Source: Hymenobacter sp. J193 (GTDB lineage: Bacteria; Bacteroidota; Bacteroidia; Cytophagales; Hymenobacteraceae). From it: 64,000 bases of DNA. The position numbers and the translations under genes are program-made. Shown in pieces: positions 30,112-38,241 of this stretch. Numbering within the stretch: the first letter of the stretch is position 1; the number at the start of each line of letters is the position of its first letter. The stretch is taken from assembly GCF_024700075.1 (NCBI RefSeq), contig NZ_JAJONE010000001.1:2880001-2944000 (forward strand). The letters are read 5' to 3'. Under the pieces are notes generated by a model that did no database searches, had not been told where the DNA came from, and worked only from the letters and a program-made list of their open reading frames with translations.

Positions 30112-30939
30112 ATGGAAAAGCCGAGTGTAATTCGCCGCAACCGCCTGAAGCGCCGGGCCCGTCGGGCAGCTCGTCGTATCCTGCCGTTCGTGGCTTCTTT
30201 GTTTATGGCTACCCCCCTGGCCACGCCTGTGGGTTCGGTCAACGCCACCGGGGCCGAGTACCGGGTGCCTACTACTTCGGAGCTGCGGGCTTCGGCTTTC
30301 AAAACCTCGGCTCAGCAGCTCTACGCCGAGCTAGGCGCCGAGGCCACCGGCCTGCGCTATGAGGTGTTCCAGAAAGCCCTGACCGGCTACTTGAACCTGC
30401 GCCATGAAGGCCGCCTGAGCGACGACAAGCAGTTGCTCACAGTAATCGACTTCGAAAAGCCTTCCACCGAAAAGCGCCTGTGGGTGCTCGATCTGGCCAG
30501 TAAGCATATTCTGTTTAACACGCTCGTGGCCCACGGCCACAACTCCGGCGAGAACCTGGCTACCACGTTCTCCAATGAGAATGAGTCGAACATGAGCAGC
30601 CTGGGCTTCTACGTGACGCAGAGCGAGTACCGGGGCAAGCACGGCCGCTCGCTCAAGCTGGAAGGCGTAGACGAAGGCTACAACGACAATGCCATGAGCC
30701 GCTCCGTGGTGATGCACGGGGCTGAGTACGTGAGCGAAGACTTCATCAAGCAGTTCGGCCGCCTGGGCCGCAGCCTCGGTTGCCCCGCTCTGCCCATGGA
30801 CCAGTACAACGAAATTATCAGCACCGTAACGGGCGGCACCTGCCTGTTCCTGAACGGGGCCGACGCGCAGTATTCATCCAAGTACCTTAACCAGGAAGTA
30901 GCGCTACAAACCTATTTCCAGAGCACCACTTCGGTATAA
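30112..30939 (+). CDS. L,D-transpeptidase-like protein (YkuD-related), copy 2
   Basis: Protein of 275 aa with a very basic start (NRLKRRARRAARR) and one hydrophobic segment (ILPFVASLFMATPLATPVG). The catalytic half resembles copy 1: LGFYVTQSEYRGKHGRSLKLEG, VVMHGAEYVSEDF with the conserved histidine, and SLGCPALPMDQYNEI with the cysteine nucleophile. Unlike copy 1 it has no lipobox, so it is probably secreted or membrane-tethered. The frame opens earlier at 29971, but the ATG at 30112 starts the basic signal region. A terminator follows. Confidence 0.78.
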   Translation: MEKPSVIRRNRLKRRARRAARRILPFVASLFMATPLATPVGSVNATGAEYRVPTTSELRASAFKTSAQQLYAELGAEATGLRYEVFQKALTGYLNLRHEGRLSDDKQLLTVIDFEKPSTEKRLWVLDLASKHILFNTLVAHGHNSGENLATTFSNENESNMSSLGFYVTQSEYRGKHGRSLKLEGVDEGYNDNAMSRSVVMHGAEYVSEDFIKQFGRLGRSLGCPALPMDQYNEIISTVTGGTCLFLNGADAQYSSKYLNQEVALQTYFQSTTSV

Positions 30940-30954
30940 GTGTTTGACGAAAAG

Positions 30955-30991
30955 AAAAAAGCCCGGCCGCAGTACGCAGCCGGGCTTTTTT
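30955..30991. terminator. Bidirectional terminator between transpeptidase 2 and Ldh_2 genes
   Basis: AAAAAAGCCCGGC (30955-30967) pairs perfectly with GCCGGGCTTTTTT (30979-30991) around an 11-nt loop, between convergent genes. Confidence 0.88.
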
Positions 30992-31005
30992 GTGGGGTAG
31001 CCGTT

Positions 31006-32073
31006 CTATAGCTTCACCCCAAACTTAGCGCCCACGGTTTCCAGGTCGCGCACCACAGGCTCCAGCAGCGGAATACCATCCAGCAGACGGTGCGCGGAGG
31101 TTTCGCGCTCCGGGTCGCCGGGAATGAGCACCTGCTGGCCCGGCACAGCCTGGGCCTTTCGGAAGGTAGTAATCCAGTTATCCATGTGGGCCTTGAACTC
31201 ATCGGCGGGGCGGAAGGCATCCACGCGCATGGCCCCGAAGAAGTGGCCGAGCCCCTGGCCTACGGGGTTGGCCGAGGGCTGCAGAAACGCCACGAACGGC
31301 GGCACCCATGGCCCGTAGTTGGCCCCGCTCAGCACCGCCGAGAAAATATCGACCACGGCGCCCAGTCCGTAGCCCTTGTGCGAGCCGGTGGCCCCGCCCA
31401 GGGGCAGCAGCGCCCCACCGTTTTTCACGGCGTTGGCATCCATTGAGCCTACGCCAGCAACATCCTGGGCCCAGCCTTCGGGGATGGGCAACTGCTTGCG
31501 CTGGGCAATTTCCAGCTTGCCGTTGGCGGCGGTAGTGGTAGCCATATCGAGCACGAAATCGGGCTGCTCGCCGGCGGGCACGGCCACGGCAATGGGGTTG
31601 GTGCCCAGCAGCCGCTCCAGCGAATAGGTAGGCGCAACGAGCGGTGAGGCGTTGGTCATAGCCAGGCCAATCATATCGTGGGCCAGGGCCTTCATGGCGT
31701 GGTAGCCGGCAATGCCGAACTGGTTGGAGTTCTTCACTGAAACCCAGCCCGTGCCTACCTGCCGCGCCTTTTCGAGGGCTACGTCCATAGCTTTGGGCCC
31801 GACGACCAGGCCCAGGCCTCCGTCGCCATCCACCACGGCTGTGCTGGGCGTTTCGTAGGTGACGCCTACCCGGGGCGTAGGGTTGATGCGGCCGGCCTCC
31901 CAGAGGCGCACGTAGCCGATGAGCCGCGCCACCCCGTGCGAATCAATACCCCGCAAATCGGCTGAAAGCAGGGTTTCGGTAGCCAGCGTGGCATCAGCCG
32001 CCGGGCAGCCCATACCCCGGAACACGGCTTCGGTGAAGGAAAAAAGGTGCGTATAGGAGAGGGTAGTGGTCAT
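31006..32073 (-). CDS. Ldh_2 family malate/L-lactate-type dehydrogenase
   Basis: NAD(P)-dependent 2-hydroxyacid dehydrogenase of the type II malate/L-lactate family, 355 aa. Typical stretches are LLSADLRGIDSHGVARL, VSVKNSNQFGIAGYHAM, AMTNASPLVAPT, GTNPIAVAVPAG and SHKGYGLGAVVDIFSAVLSG. The family includes ureidoglycolate, sulfolactate and proline-reducing enzymes as well as malate and lactate dehydrogenases, so the exact substrate cannot be read from sequence alone. It is a single gene with no obvious pathway neighbours. Confidence 0.88.
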   Translation of the reverse strand: MTTTLSYTHLFSFTEAVFRGMGCPAADATLATETLLSADLRGIDSHGVARLIGYVRLWEAGRINPTPRVGVTYETPSTAVVDGDGGLGLVVGPKAMDVALEKARQVGTGWVSVKNSNQFGIAGYHAMKALAHDMIGLAMTNASPLVAPTYSLERLLGTNPIAVAVPAGEQPDFVLDMATTTAANGKLEIAQRKQLPIPEGWAQDVAGVGSMDANAVKNGGALLPLGGATGSHKGYGLGAVVDIFSAVLSGANYGPWVPPFVAFLQPSANPVGQGLGHFFGAMRVDAFRPADEFKAHMDNWITTFRKAQAVPGQQVLIPGDPERETSAHRLLDGIPLLEPVVRDLETVGAKFGVKL

Positions 32074-32171
32074 AGCAGGCGTGGTTCAGAAGAAAGGAGC
32101 ATTAGGCCAAGCAAAGTCGGAAAGGGGTGCCAAGCTTAGCGTGACGGACGGACTAAGTTTCCGCTACCAAC

Positions 32172-33125
32172 CTACCCTTCCAGCAGCTCCGCCAGTAGGC
32201 CTTCCTTTAGGGCGTAGGAGGATGCCGTAATGCCGGGGAGTTGGTAGGTTCCCAGCACGAAATCGATGAGCACGCAGGCTACCACAATCATGTCGGCGCG
32301 CAGGGGCGTCATGCCGGGCAAGGCTAGGCGGCCGGCATGGTCGAGGGTCGTAAGCTGGGCGTAGCTGGTGCGGAAGCTGGCGTAGGAAATGGCCGTTGCC
32401 GGGGCGGCTTTACCCACCAACTCGGGCTGACCGGCGCGGGCCGCCTGCAGGTCGCAGAGCGTATCGAAGGTGCCGCTGGCACCTACCAGGGCCACCGGCG
32501 CGTGCGTGGCCACGGCCGCCGTGAGGGGAGCCAACATGTCGGCCAGGTAGGCTTTTTCGGCTTGGATATCTTCGGCGGAAAGCGGGTCGTGGTGGAAAAA
32601 CCTGTCCAGCAGCCGCTGCGCCCCGATTTCAAAGCTCTGCTTCCAAAAAATAGTATGGGCGTTGGCTAGAATAAACTCCACCGAGCCGCCGCCGATGTCC
32701 ATGAGCAAATGTGTGTCCTCTCCCAAGGGCACGGCCTGACGGATGCCTTTGGCAATAAGCTCGGCTTCCCGCTCCCCAGAAATAACTTCCACCCGGATGC
32801 CGGTTTGCTCGAAGATTTCCTGCACCAGCTCCGGGCCATTGCGCGCCACGCGCATGGCACTGGTGGCTGTAGCGCGCACTTCCGTGACCTGGTGGAGCTC
32901 AATTTCCTCCTGAAACGCGGTTAGCGTGTGCAAGGCGCGGGCGTAGGGCGCCGGGGCAATTTCACCCCGGCTGATGCCGCCTTCGCCCAGCTTCACGCCC
33001 ACTTTGGTGCGCAGCAAAACCACCGGCTCCTGGTGGCGGGGCTCGGGCAGCTCCACAATCAGCAGGTGAAACGTATTCGTGCCCATATCAATGAGGGCCA
33101 GGCGCCGGTGCGGACTGTGAGGCAT
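32172..33125 (-). CDS. Ppx/GppA-type phosphatase
   Basis: Exopolyphosphatase or pppGpp phosphatase of the sugar-kinase/actin fold, 317 aa from the ATG at 33125. The phosphate-binding loops are ALIDMGTNTFHLLIVE, LLMDIGGGSVEFILA and ALVGASGTFDTL. It is the short form without the C-terminal HD domain, as is common in Bacteroidota. An open frame extends upstream to 33233 but through a dispersed repeat, so the later start is preferred. Confidence 0.88.
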   Translation of the reverse strand: MPHSPHRRLALIDMGTNTFHLLIVELPEPRHQEPVVLLRTKVGVKLGEGGISRGEIAPAPYARALHTLTAFQEEIELHQVTEVRATATSAMRVARNGPELVQEIFEQTGIRVEVISGEREAELIAKGIRQAVPLGEDTHLLMDIGGGSVEFILANAHTIFWKQSFEIGAQRLLDRFFHHDPLSAEDIQAEKAYLADMLAPLTAAVATHAPVALVGASGTFDTLCDLQAARAGQPELVGKAAPATAISYASFRTSYAQLTTLDHAGRLALPGMTPLRADMIVVACVLIDFVLGTYQLPGITASSYALKEGLLAELLEG

Positions 33126-33155
33126 AGGGGAGAGAAGATGATAGAGTAAAACGCT

Positions 33156-33354
33156 GTCATGGCGCGCGTAGCGAAGCCATCCGTTCCGGGCAATGTACAA
33201 AGCCCAGAGGCATGATGCGCCAACTGGCTGCAAGAGCGAGCAGGGGTCAGGATAAGCCGACCGGAGTAATGAAGAATGCCTTACCTATAGTTGATTGGGC
33301 TTTGTCGGGGCTGGTGTTGTTCAGGGCGGATGGCTTCGCTATGCTCGCCATGAC
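33156..33354. repeat. Dispersed-type inverted repeat upstream of the ppx-like gene
   Basis: Bases 33156-33183 and 33327-33354 are inverted copies of a 28-nt sequence with two differences; the core is AGCGAAGCCATCCG. The sequence resembles TGTCATTGCGAGCG-AGCGAAGCAATCC elements that I recall from many Bacteroidota genomes. The 143 bp between the arms show no gene. Confidence 0.65.
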
Positions 33355-33362
33355 AGCCCACC

Positions 33363-34247
33363 TTAATTCGCAAACCGGCAGAACGTACCCAGGGGCAGCT
33401 TGCGGGCGGCTTGGTCATGCAGGTAGATTTCCCCGAGCTCCCGGGTGACGTGGGTTTTCGGAAAGATGTCCGTAACGAGGTTATCCAGAATCAGCGCCGA
33501 GAAGCCCAGGGAGTAAAGGTTGATGAGGAAAAAGTGGTCCTCGGGATCGAGCAGCTGCTGGCAGAGCTTGAGCATTTCGTTGAGCTGGTCTTCGAGCTGC
33601 CACTTTTCCCCATTCGGGCCGCGGCCGTAGGCGGGCGGGTCCAGAATCAGGCCCTGGTACTTGTTGCCGCGCTTTACTTCGCGCTGCACGTACTTCCAGG
33701 CGTCTTCCACCAGCCAGCGCACCCCGTCGAGGCTACTGGCTTCCATGTTGTCGCGGGCCCAGAAGTTCACCTGTTTTACCGAGTCGAGGTGGGTTACGTC
33801 AGCCCCGGCGGCGCGGGCGGCTAGGGTGGCGGCGCCGGTGTAAGCAAACAGGTTGAGCACGCGCGGCACGGCGGCACGGCGCTTGCGCGTCTGCTCATAA
33901 ATGAACTGCCAGTTGGGGTCCTGCTCGGGAAACAGCCCTACGTGCTTGAACGAAGACAGGCCCAGTCGAAACTTCAGCTTCAGGCCGTCGGGCCGCTCGT
34001 AGCCAATCACCCACTGCTCGGGCATATCGGGCCGCAGCTTCCACTGGCCGCGCTCCTGGCTGCCTTTTTCGCGGGTGAAGGTGGCGTGGGCACGCTGCCA
34101 CTCGCTGGCCGGCAGCTTGGGGTCCCACACGGCCTGGGGCTCGGGGCGGGCCAGCACGTAACGGCCGAAGCGCTCCAGCTTTTCGAAGTTGCCGGCATCA
34201 AGCAGCTCGTAATCGGGCCAGGGACTGGTAGTGAGGAAGGAGTACAT
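33363..34247 (-). CDS. Class I SAM-dependent methyltransferase, RlmI-like
   Basis: Protein of 294 aa with the SAM-binding motif VLNLFAYTGAATLAARAAG and the catalytic LILDPPAYGRGPNGEKW, the pattern of the rRNA large-subunit methyltransferase I/K branch. There is no PUA domain. The likely substrate is 23S rRNA, but this is inferred from the family. The ATG at 34247 lies five bases after a TACCTTTG element, which supports it over the open extension to 34325 that would run into the 21-bp repeat region. Confidence 0.82.
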   Translation of the reverse strand: MYSFLTTSPWPDYELLDAGNFEKLERFGRYVLARPEPQAVWDPKLPASEWQRAHATFTREKGSQERGQWKLRPDMPEQWVIGYERPDGLKLKFRLGLSSFKHVGLFPEQDPNWQFIYEQTRKRRAAVPRVLNLFAYTGAATLAARAAGADVTHLDSVKQVNFWARDNMEASSLDGVRWLVEDAWKYVQREVKRGNKYQGLILDPPAYGRGPNGEKWQLEDQLNEMLKLCQQLLDPEDHFFLINLYSLGFSALILDNLVTDIFPKTHVTRELGEIYLHDQAARKLPLGTFCRFAN

Positions 34248-34252
34248 GCCCG

Positions 34253-34260
34253 CAAAGGTA
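34253..34260 (-). promoter_or_regulatory. -7 element TACCTTTG of the methyltransferase gene
   Basis: A perfect TAnnTTTG match on the minus strand, five bases upstream of the ATG at 34247, implying a nearly leaderless transcript. Confidence 0.5.
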
Positions 34261-34369
34261 ACGAAGGGAAGAGGTGAGGCCACCAGAGGTCCTCTAAGGT
34301 CCAACGATGATCCTCCAGGAGCCACCGCTGGACCTTAGAAGCTGTTTAAGTTAGCGAGTAGCTTTGGGG

Positions 34370-34687
34370 ATGCAGCAAAAGCGTTACAGTTCGGATCTAA
34401 CGGAGCGTCAGTGGGCAAAGCTGGCGCCGTTGCTGGTGGTGCAGCGCACGAGCAAGTGGCCGTTGCGAGCGGTAGTAAACGGCATTTTCTACGTGCTCAA
34501 GAACGGCTGCGTGTGGCGCGACGTGCCGGCGGACTTTCCACCCTGGCCGACGGTGTACTACTATTTCACCAAGTGGACAGCGGATGGCAGCTGGCAACGG
34601 GTCAGTGCTTGTTTGACGATTGAGGCCCGGGAGCGGGCAAAAAAAATGCCCAGCCCACCGAGGCCATCCTCGACAGCCAAAGCGTGA
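34370..34687 (+). CDS. IS5-family transposase, frame 1 (DUF4096 part)
   Basis: N-terminal part of the transposase, starting MQQKRYSSDLTERQWAKLAPLL, with NGIFYVLKNGCVWRDVPADF and the YYYFTKW motif. It runs into a run of eight A at 34639-34646 and ends soon after in unrelated residues. The catalytic part lies in the -1 frame, so the run is a likely programmed frameshift site. The TTG at 34364 is in frame, but the ATG at 34370 is the better start. Confidence 0.82.
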   Translation: MQQKRYSSDLTERQWAKLAPLLVVQRTSKWPLRAVVNGIFYVLKNGCVWRDVPADFPPWPTVYYYFTKWTADGSWQRVSACLTIEARERAKKMPSPPRPSSTAKA

Positions 34688-35145
34688 AAAACACGGCCAC
34701 CAGTACGCGTTGCGTGGGCTACGACGCGGGCAAATGCATCAAGGGCCGCAAGCGCTTTTTCCTGGTGGATACGCTGGGCAACCTGCTCGCCTGCTGCGTG
34801 GTCGCCGCCCACTGCCACGACGGCGCCAGCACGGCCCGCTTCTGGGACGCACTGGCGCTGGACAACGAACTACTTGACCGGCTGCAGATCGTGTTCGTGG
34901 ACGGCGGCTTTGGCCGCTGCTTTCGCCAGCACCTGGCGGGCCGGGGTGTACTGGCGCAGGTACCCAAGGGCGTAGTGGCCGACAAAGGCCGTTTTTTTAT
35001 CCACACCAAGCGCTGGGTGGTGGAGCGCAGCATTGCCTGGGCCGGCAACAACCGCCGCTTGGCCAAAGACTACGAACGGAAAACGCAGCATGCCAACGCC
35101 TGGCTCTACCTAGCCAACATCCGACGACTCACCAAGCTAACTTAA
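34684..35145 (+). CDS. IS5-family transposase, frame 2 (DDE catalytic part)
   Basis: C-terminal part of the transposase (DDE_Tnp_1). The first catalytic Asp is in ILDSQSVKNT, encoded just upstream of this GTG in the same frame, which shows that translation must enter from frame 1. The second Asp is in IVFVDGGFGR and the Glu is in RWVVERSIAW. A -1 shift on A8 gives one protein of about 258 aa, the usual family size. The GTG at 34684 is unlikely to be a natural start. Confidence 0.82.
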   Translation: MKNTATSTRCVGYDAGKCIKGRKRFFLVDTLGNLLACCVVAAHCHDGASTARFWDALALDNELLDRLQIVFVDGGFGRCFRQHLAGRGVLAQVPKGVVADKGRFFIHTKRWVVERSIAWAGNNRRLAKDYERKTQHANAWLYLANIRRLTKLT

Positions 35146-35380
35146 ACAGCTTCTTAGAGGACCACCAGAGGTCCTCCGAACCTATCCGGAGGTCCTCGGA
35201 GGACAACCAGTTATCCTCGAAAGACATCTGGTTGTCCTCTGAACCTATCCGGAGGTCCTCCGAGGACCTCCGGTTGTCCTCGAATGACATCTGGTTGTCC
35301 TCGGAGGACATCAGGTTGTCCCGGCAGGATAGCGGATTATCTTTGGAGGACGTGTCCCGGCGTTCTGTCAGGCCTGCCGC

Positions 35381-36601
35381 ATGGCTGCCGCTATTTTCCT
35401 TGCTATGTCGCCTCCCAACTTCGATTGGCCCCTGTGCCTGGTTCCCCACGCCCGCCAGCACAATGCCAGCCAGCTGGCGCGGGTAGCGCCCGACGGGCAG
35501 CTGCACCGGCTGCGGCCCCGGCTGCCATTTCCGTTTACTTCTTTCCAGGACCGAAACCCGCAGGCGCTGAGCGAAGCCTGGGTGGTCGGGGTGCTGCCTT
35601 ACTCGTTGCGGGACGCCCGCCAGGTGCTGTTCCGGGCCCGGCTGCACGCCCACGGGCAGCGGCTGGAGCGGCTCCCGGACGTGGTGCTACCCTCGGGGCT
35701 AGGGGTGAAGACGCTGCTGCTCGACGGCGACTGGCTGTACCTCGGCGGGGGCATCAGCTACTGGGGACGCCAACATCTCAACTCCCAAACCGAGCCCGTA
35801 GGCGAGTATTTCAGCCGCCTGCACCTGGCCGACGACCCCGCGCCGCTTACACCCATACCCCTGCCCGTGGCGTTCGGGCCGGGCAAGGAAATTGATGATT
35901 TGCAACGCGACGCCGAGGGCCGGCTGCTAGTGCTCGACAACGTGGTAATGCCCAAATACCTGTTCCTGTATCAGCTTCAGGGGCAAGGGCTGCCCCAGTG
36001 GCTGCAAACGCATCCTTTGGTTCCCGCCGGCACCTACGAAACCTACGAGCGTGCCAGCTGGAACGAAGAACTGGTGGTGCTGCTCTCCCGAACCGTGGGC
36101 GAAGGCGGGACCGGGCAGCATCTGTCCGTGCTGCGCCGTCCGGATTTCAAGCTTCTCAGCCGAGCTTCTACCTACCTCAAGCGTGACCGGATTACCGGGC
36201 ACTTACCAAGTCCATTAGTCGCGCTGCGGGATGCTGTGGTGTGCGGCCAGTACGTGGTGTTTGTAGTGGAAGGCAGAGGTTTAGGCTACTTCCGGGTTTC
36301 GCCCGACACACCGTGGCCGAAGCGGCGAGTAACCCACCATGAAATGCTGTGGATGCCGGGCCGCAAGGAAATCGAGGAACGCCGCCGCCGGGTTAGGGAG
36401 TGGGTACCGCCCCTTGAGCTGGCCACGGCTGGCTCCGAGGAGGGCATCACCTGGCTGCCGCCCGCTCCTGGGCAGCCCGCACGCATCGAAACCATCCGGT
36501 TAGTTCATCCCGGTGTACTTTTGCTGACCGGCCGCAACCACCCCCGGGAGCCGGCTTTCTGCTGGACGCAGACCTTTCCGCCGCACACAACCCCGCTATG
36601 A
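35381..36601 (+). CDS. Hypothetical protein, function unknown
   Basis: Protein of 406 aa that I do not recognise. It has no signal peptide or membrane segment. Repeating motifs such as LLLDGDWLYLGGG, EGRLLVLDNVV and NEELVVLLSRTV suggest a beta-propeller-like or WD-like fold, but this is only an impression. A second in-frame ATG at 35405 (MSPPNFDWPLC) is as likely a start. The gene begins 20 bp after the 21-bp repeat array and overlaps dapF by four bases (ATGA at 36598), so they are probably translated together. Confidence 0.6.
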   Translation: MAAAIFLAMSPPNFDWPLCLVPHARQHNASQLARVAPDGQLHRLRPRLPFPFTSFQDRNPQALSEAWVVGVLPYSLRDARQVLFRARLHAHGQRLERLPDVVLPSGLGVKTLLLDGDWLYLGGGISYWGRQHLNSQTEPVGEYFSRLHLADDPAPLTPIPLPVAFGPGKEIDDLQRDAEGRLLVLDNVVMPKYLFLYQLQGQGLPQWLQTHPLVPAGTYETYERASWNEELVVLLSRTVGEGGTGQHLSVLRRPDFKLLSRASTYLKRDRITGHLPSPLVALRDAVVCGQYVVFVVEGRGLGYFRVSPDTPWPKRRVTHHEMLWMPGRKEIEERRRRVREWVPPLELATAGSEEGITWLPPAPGQPARIETIRLVHPGVLLLTGRNHPREPAFCWTQTFPPHTTPL

Positions 36602-37404
36602 TTCTTCACTTCCATAAATACCAGGGCACCGGCAACGACTTCGTGATGGTGGACGACCGCGCCCGGCAGTTTCCGGCCGACGACCATGCCCTCGTGCGCC
36701 GCCTCTGCGACCGACGCCTCGGCATCGGGGCCGATGGGTTGATTCTGCTGCGTCTACTTGACGGCTACGACTTCGAGATGGTGTACTTCAACGCCGATGG
36801 CTACCTGGGCTCCATGTGCGGCAACGGCGGCCGCTGCACCGTGGCCTTTGCCCGCTACCTGGGCGTGATAAAGCAAACCACCTCTTTCCTAGCCGCCGAT
36901 GGTCCTCACCAGGCCAGCATCGACCCGGATGGTACCGTGTGCCTGCGCATGCAGGACGTGGCGGGCCAACAAGCCGTGGAAGAGGACGTGTTTCTGGACA
37001 CCGGCTCGCCTCACTTAGTGCGCTTTCTGCCCGCCAGTTCCCTGGCCGAGCTCAACGTGTTTGCCGAAGGCCGTGCCATCCGCTACAACGACCGGTTCCG
37101 GGAGCGGGGCACCAACGTCAACTTCGTGGAAGCGCCCTCGGCTGCCGGTCAGCCCTGGCAGGTGCGCACCTACGAACGGGGCGTGGAAAACGAAACGTTT
37201 TCCTGCGGTACCGGCGTCACGGCGGTGGCTTTGGCAGCCTCGCGGCGCGGGGCCAGCAGCCCGGTTCACCTGCGCACTCCCGGCGGCGACCTGCGCGTAT
37301 CGTTTGAAGCCCGCGCCGATGGCTCTTTCACCCACGTTTACCTCAGCGGCCCCGCCACCTGCGTGTTTGAGGGAAGCTACGAAGTAGTAACAGGTAACAG
37401 GTAA
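36598..37404 (+). CDS. dapF: Diaminopimelate epimerase
   Basis: Interconverts LL- and meso-diaminopimelate for lysine and peptidoglycan synthesis, 268 aa. The two catalytic cysteines are in SMCGNGGRC and FSCGTGVTAV, with the flanking YERGVENE motif and the N-terminal KYQGTGNDFVMVD. It overlaps the preceding gene by ATGA. Its last codons and stop fall inside a GTAACAG word repeat, so the C-terminus (VTGNR) may be variable between strains. Confidence 0.93.
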   Translation: MILHFHKYQGTGNDFVMVDDRARQFPADDHALVRRLCDRRLGIGADGLILLRLLDGYDFEMVYFNADGYLGSMCGNGGRCTVAFARYLGVIKQTTSFLAADGPHQASIDPDGTVCLRMQDVAGQQAVEEDVFLDTGSPHLVRFLPASSLAELNVFAEGRAIRYNDRFRERGTNVNFVEAPSAAGQPWQVRTYERGVENETFSCGTGVTAVALAASRRGASSPVHLRTPGGDLRVSFEARADGSFTHVYLSGPATCVFEGSYEVVTGNR

Positions 37405-37550
37405 CAAGTTACACGTTGCCCCTGGTGGCAGACTTAGGCCAGAGGCCGCGTCTGCCCGCCGCCGGATAGAAGCCAGTCTCCTGACTGGCGGCCGCAAAGC
37501 GGCCAGCCGGTGACGCACCCCAGTGCTCCGCCCCGTCTGTCACCTGTTAC
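37387..37550. repeat. Word repeat over the dapF stop with a distal complementary arm
   Basis: GTAACAG is reiterated at 37387-37412, covering the dapF stop codon. A complementary segment GTCACCTGTTAC lies at 37539-37550, just before the GNAT gene. The two could pair over 12 bases with one mismatch. The arm is shorter than in the other elements of this kind. Confidence 0.5.
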
Positions 37551-37560
37551 CATCACACCT

Positions 37561-38076
37561 ATGCTTGGCAACGACCTCGTTTTCCTGCGTGCCCTCGAAC
37601 CGGAGGACTTAGACTTCCTGTACATGCTGGAAAACGACGCCGACGTATGGGGTGTTTCTGATACGCTGGCGCCCGTGTCGCGGCACCTGCTGCGGCAGTA
37701 TCTGGAACACGCTGCCGCCGACTTACATCAGGTGCGCCAGCTTCGGCTGGTTATAGGCACTCAGGTCACAAGGCAGGCTGTAGGCACCGTCGATTTGTTT
37801 GACTTCAACCCACTGCATGGCCGGGCGGGCGTGGGAATTATGGTGCTGGCAGCGGAGCGTCGGCAGGGCTATGCCCAGGCTTCGCTGGAGTTGCTGCTTT
37901 CCTATGCCCGCCATACGCTGCGCCTGCACCAGGTGTATTGCTCAGTAGCTGCGTCCAATGAGGCCAGTCAGCACTTGTTTGAGAAAATTGGATTTTCTCG
38001 GGTAGGCATACGCCGCCAGTGGCTGCGTAATACGCAAGGTTGGGAAGACGTGGTAGAATACCAATATCTGCTTTGA
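37561..38076 (+). CDS. GNAT-family N-acetyltransferase
   Basis: Acetyl-CoA-dependent acyltransferase of 171 aa (Acetyltransf_3 type). It begins MLGNDLVFLRALEPEDLDFL and carries the acetyl-CoA loop in MVLAAERRQGYAQASLELL, then NEASQHLFEKIGF, as in the SpeG/RimJ-like branch. The substrate is unknown. The frame opens earlier with a GTG at 37510, but the ATG at 37561 fits the domain start and clears the preceding repeat. Confidence 0.82.
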   Translation: MLGNDLVFLRALEPEDLDFLYMLENDADVWGVSDTLAPVSRHLLRQYLEHAAADLHQVRQLRLVIGTQVTRQAVGTVDLFDFNPLHGRAGVGIMVLAAERRQGYAQASLELLLSYARHTLRLHQVYCSVAASNEASQHLFEKIGFSRVGIRRQWLRNTQGWEDVVEYQYLL

Positions 38077-38241
38077 TTTAACGGATGAGCTTGTTTAGGC
38101 GGGATTAAGTCTCGGTTAAAAATTTCAGCTTCACGGCTGTATCCTTTTTTGGGTTTGGGCGTAAGGCAGAAGGCTGACCGGCGCGTGTGGTATCGTTAGA
38201 AAGACCCCGGCCAGCACTTCACTTTCTTATTCTCCGTCCGT

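Larger units (their letters stand above)
34338..35153 (+). mobile_element. IS5-family insertion sequence, 816 bp
   Basis: The ends GAAGCTGTTTAAGTTAGC (34338-34355) and its exact reverse complement at 35136-35153 are 18-bp terminal inverted repeats. TTA (34335-34337 and 35154-35156) is duplicated at both sides; allowing for the neighbouring bases, CTTAG could also be read. A 3-bp TNA-type duplication fits the IS1031 group of IS5. The element carries a DDE transposase in two frames and appears intact. Confidence 0.9.
34290..35360. repeat. 21-bp tandem repeat array interrupted by an IS
   Basis: Degenerate 21-bp units, mostly starting TCCT and often containing GAGGAC, run at 34290, 34311 and 34332, then from 35172 in exact 21-bp steps to 35360 (12 units). 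The third unit is split by the insertion element; removing the IS and one TTA copy restores a unit of exactly 21 bp. A partial unit precedes 34290. Because 21 is a multiple of three, the array is open in several frames, but no product is supported. Confidence 0.8.

Noticed and set aside
34290..35360. CRISPR-like array
   Set aside because: Units are contiguous 21-bp tandem repeats without spacers and there are no cas genes.
35172..35360. Coding sequence through the 21-bp repeats (SSEDN-like repeats in both strands)
   Set aside because: The openness follows from a repeat length divisible by three; both strands look equally repetitive and no start or domain supports a gene.
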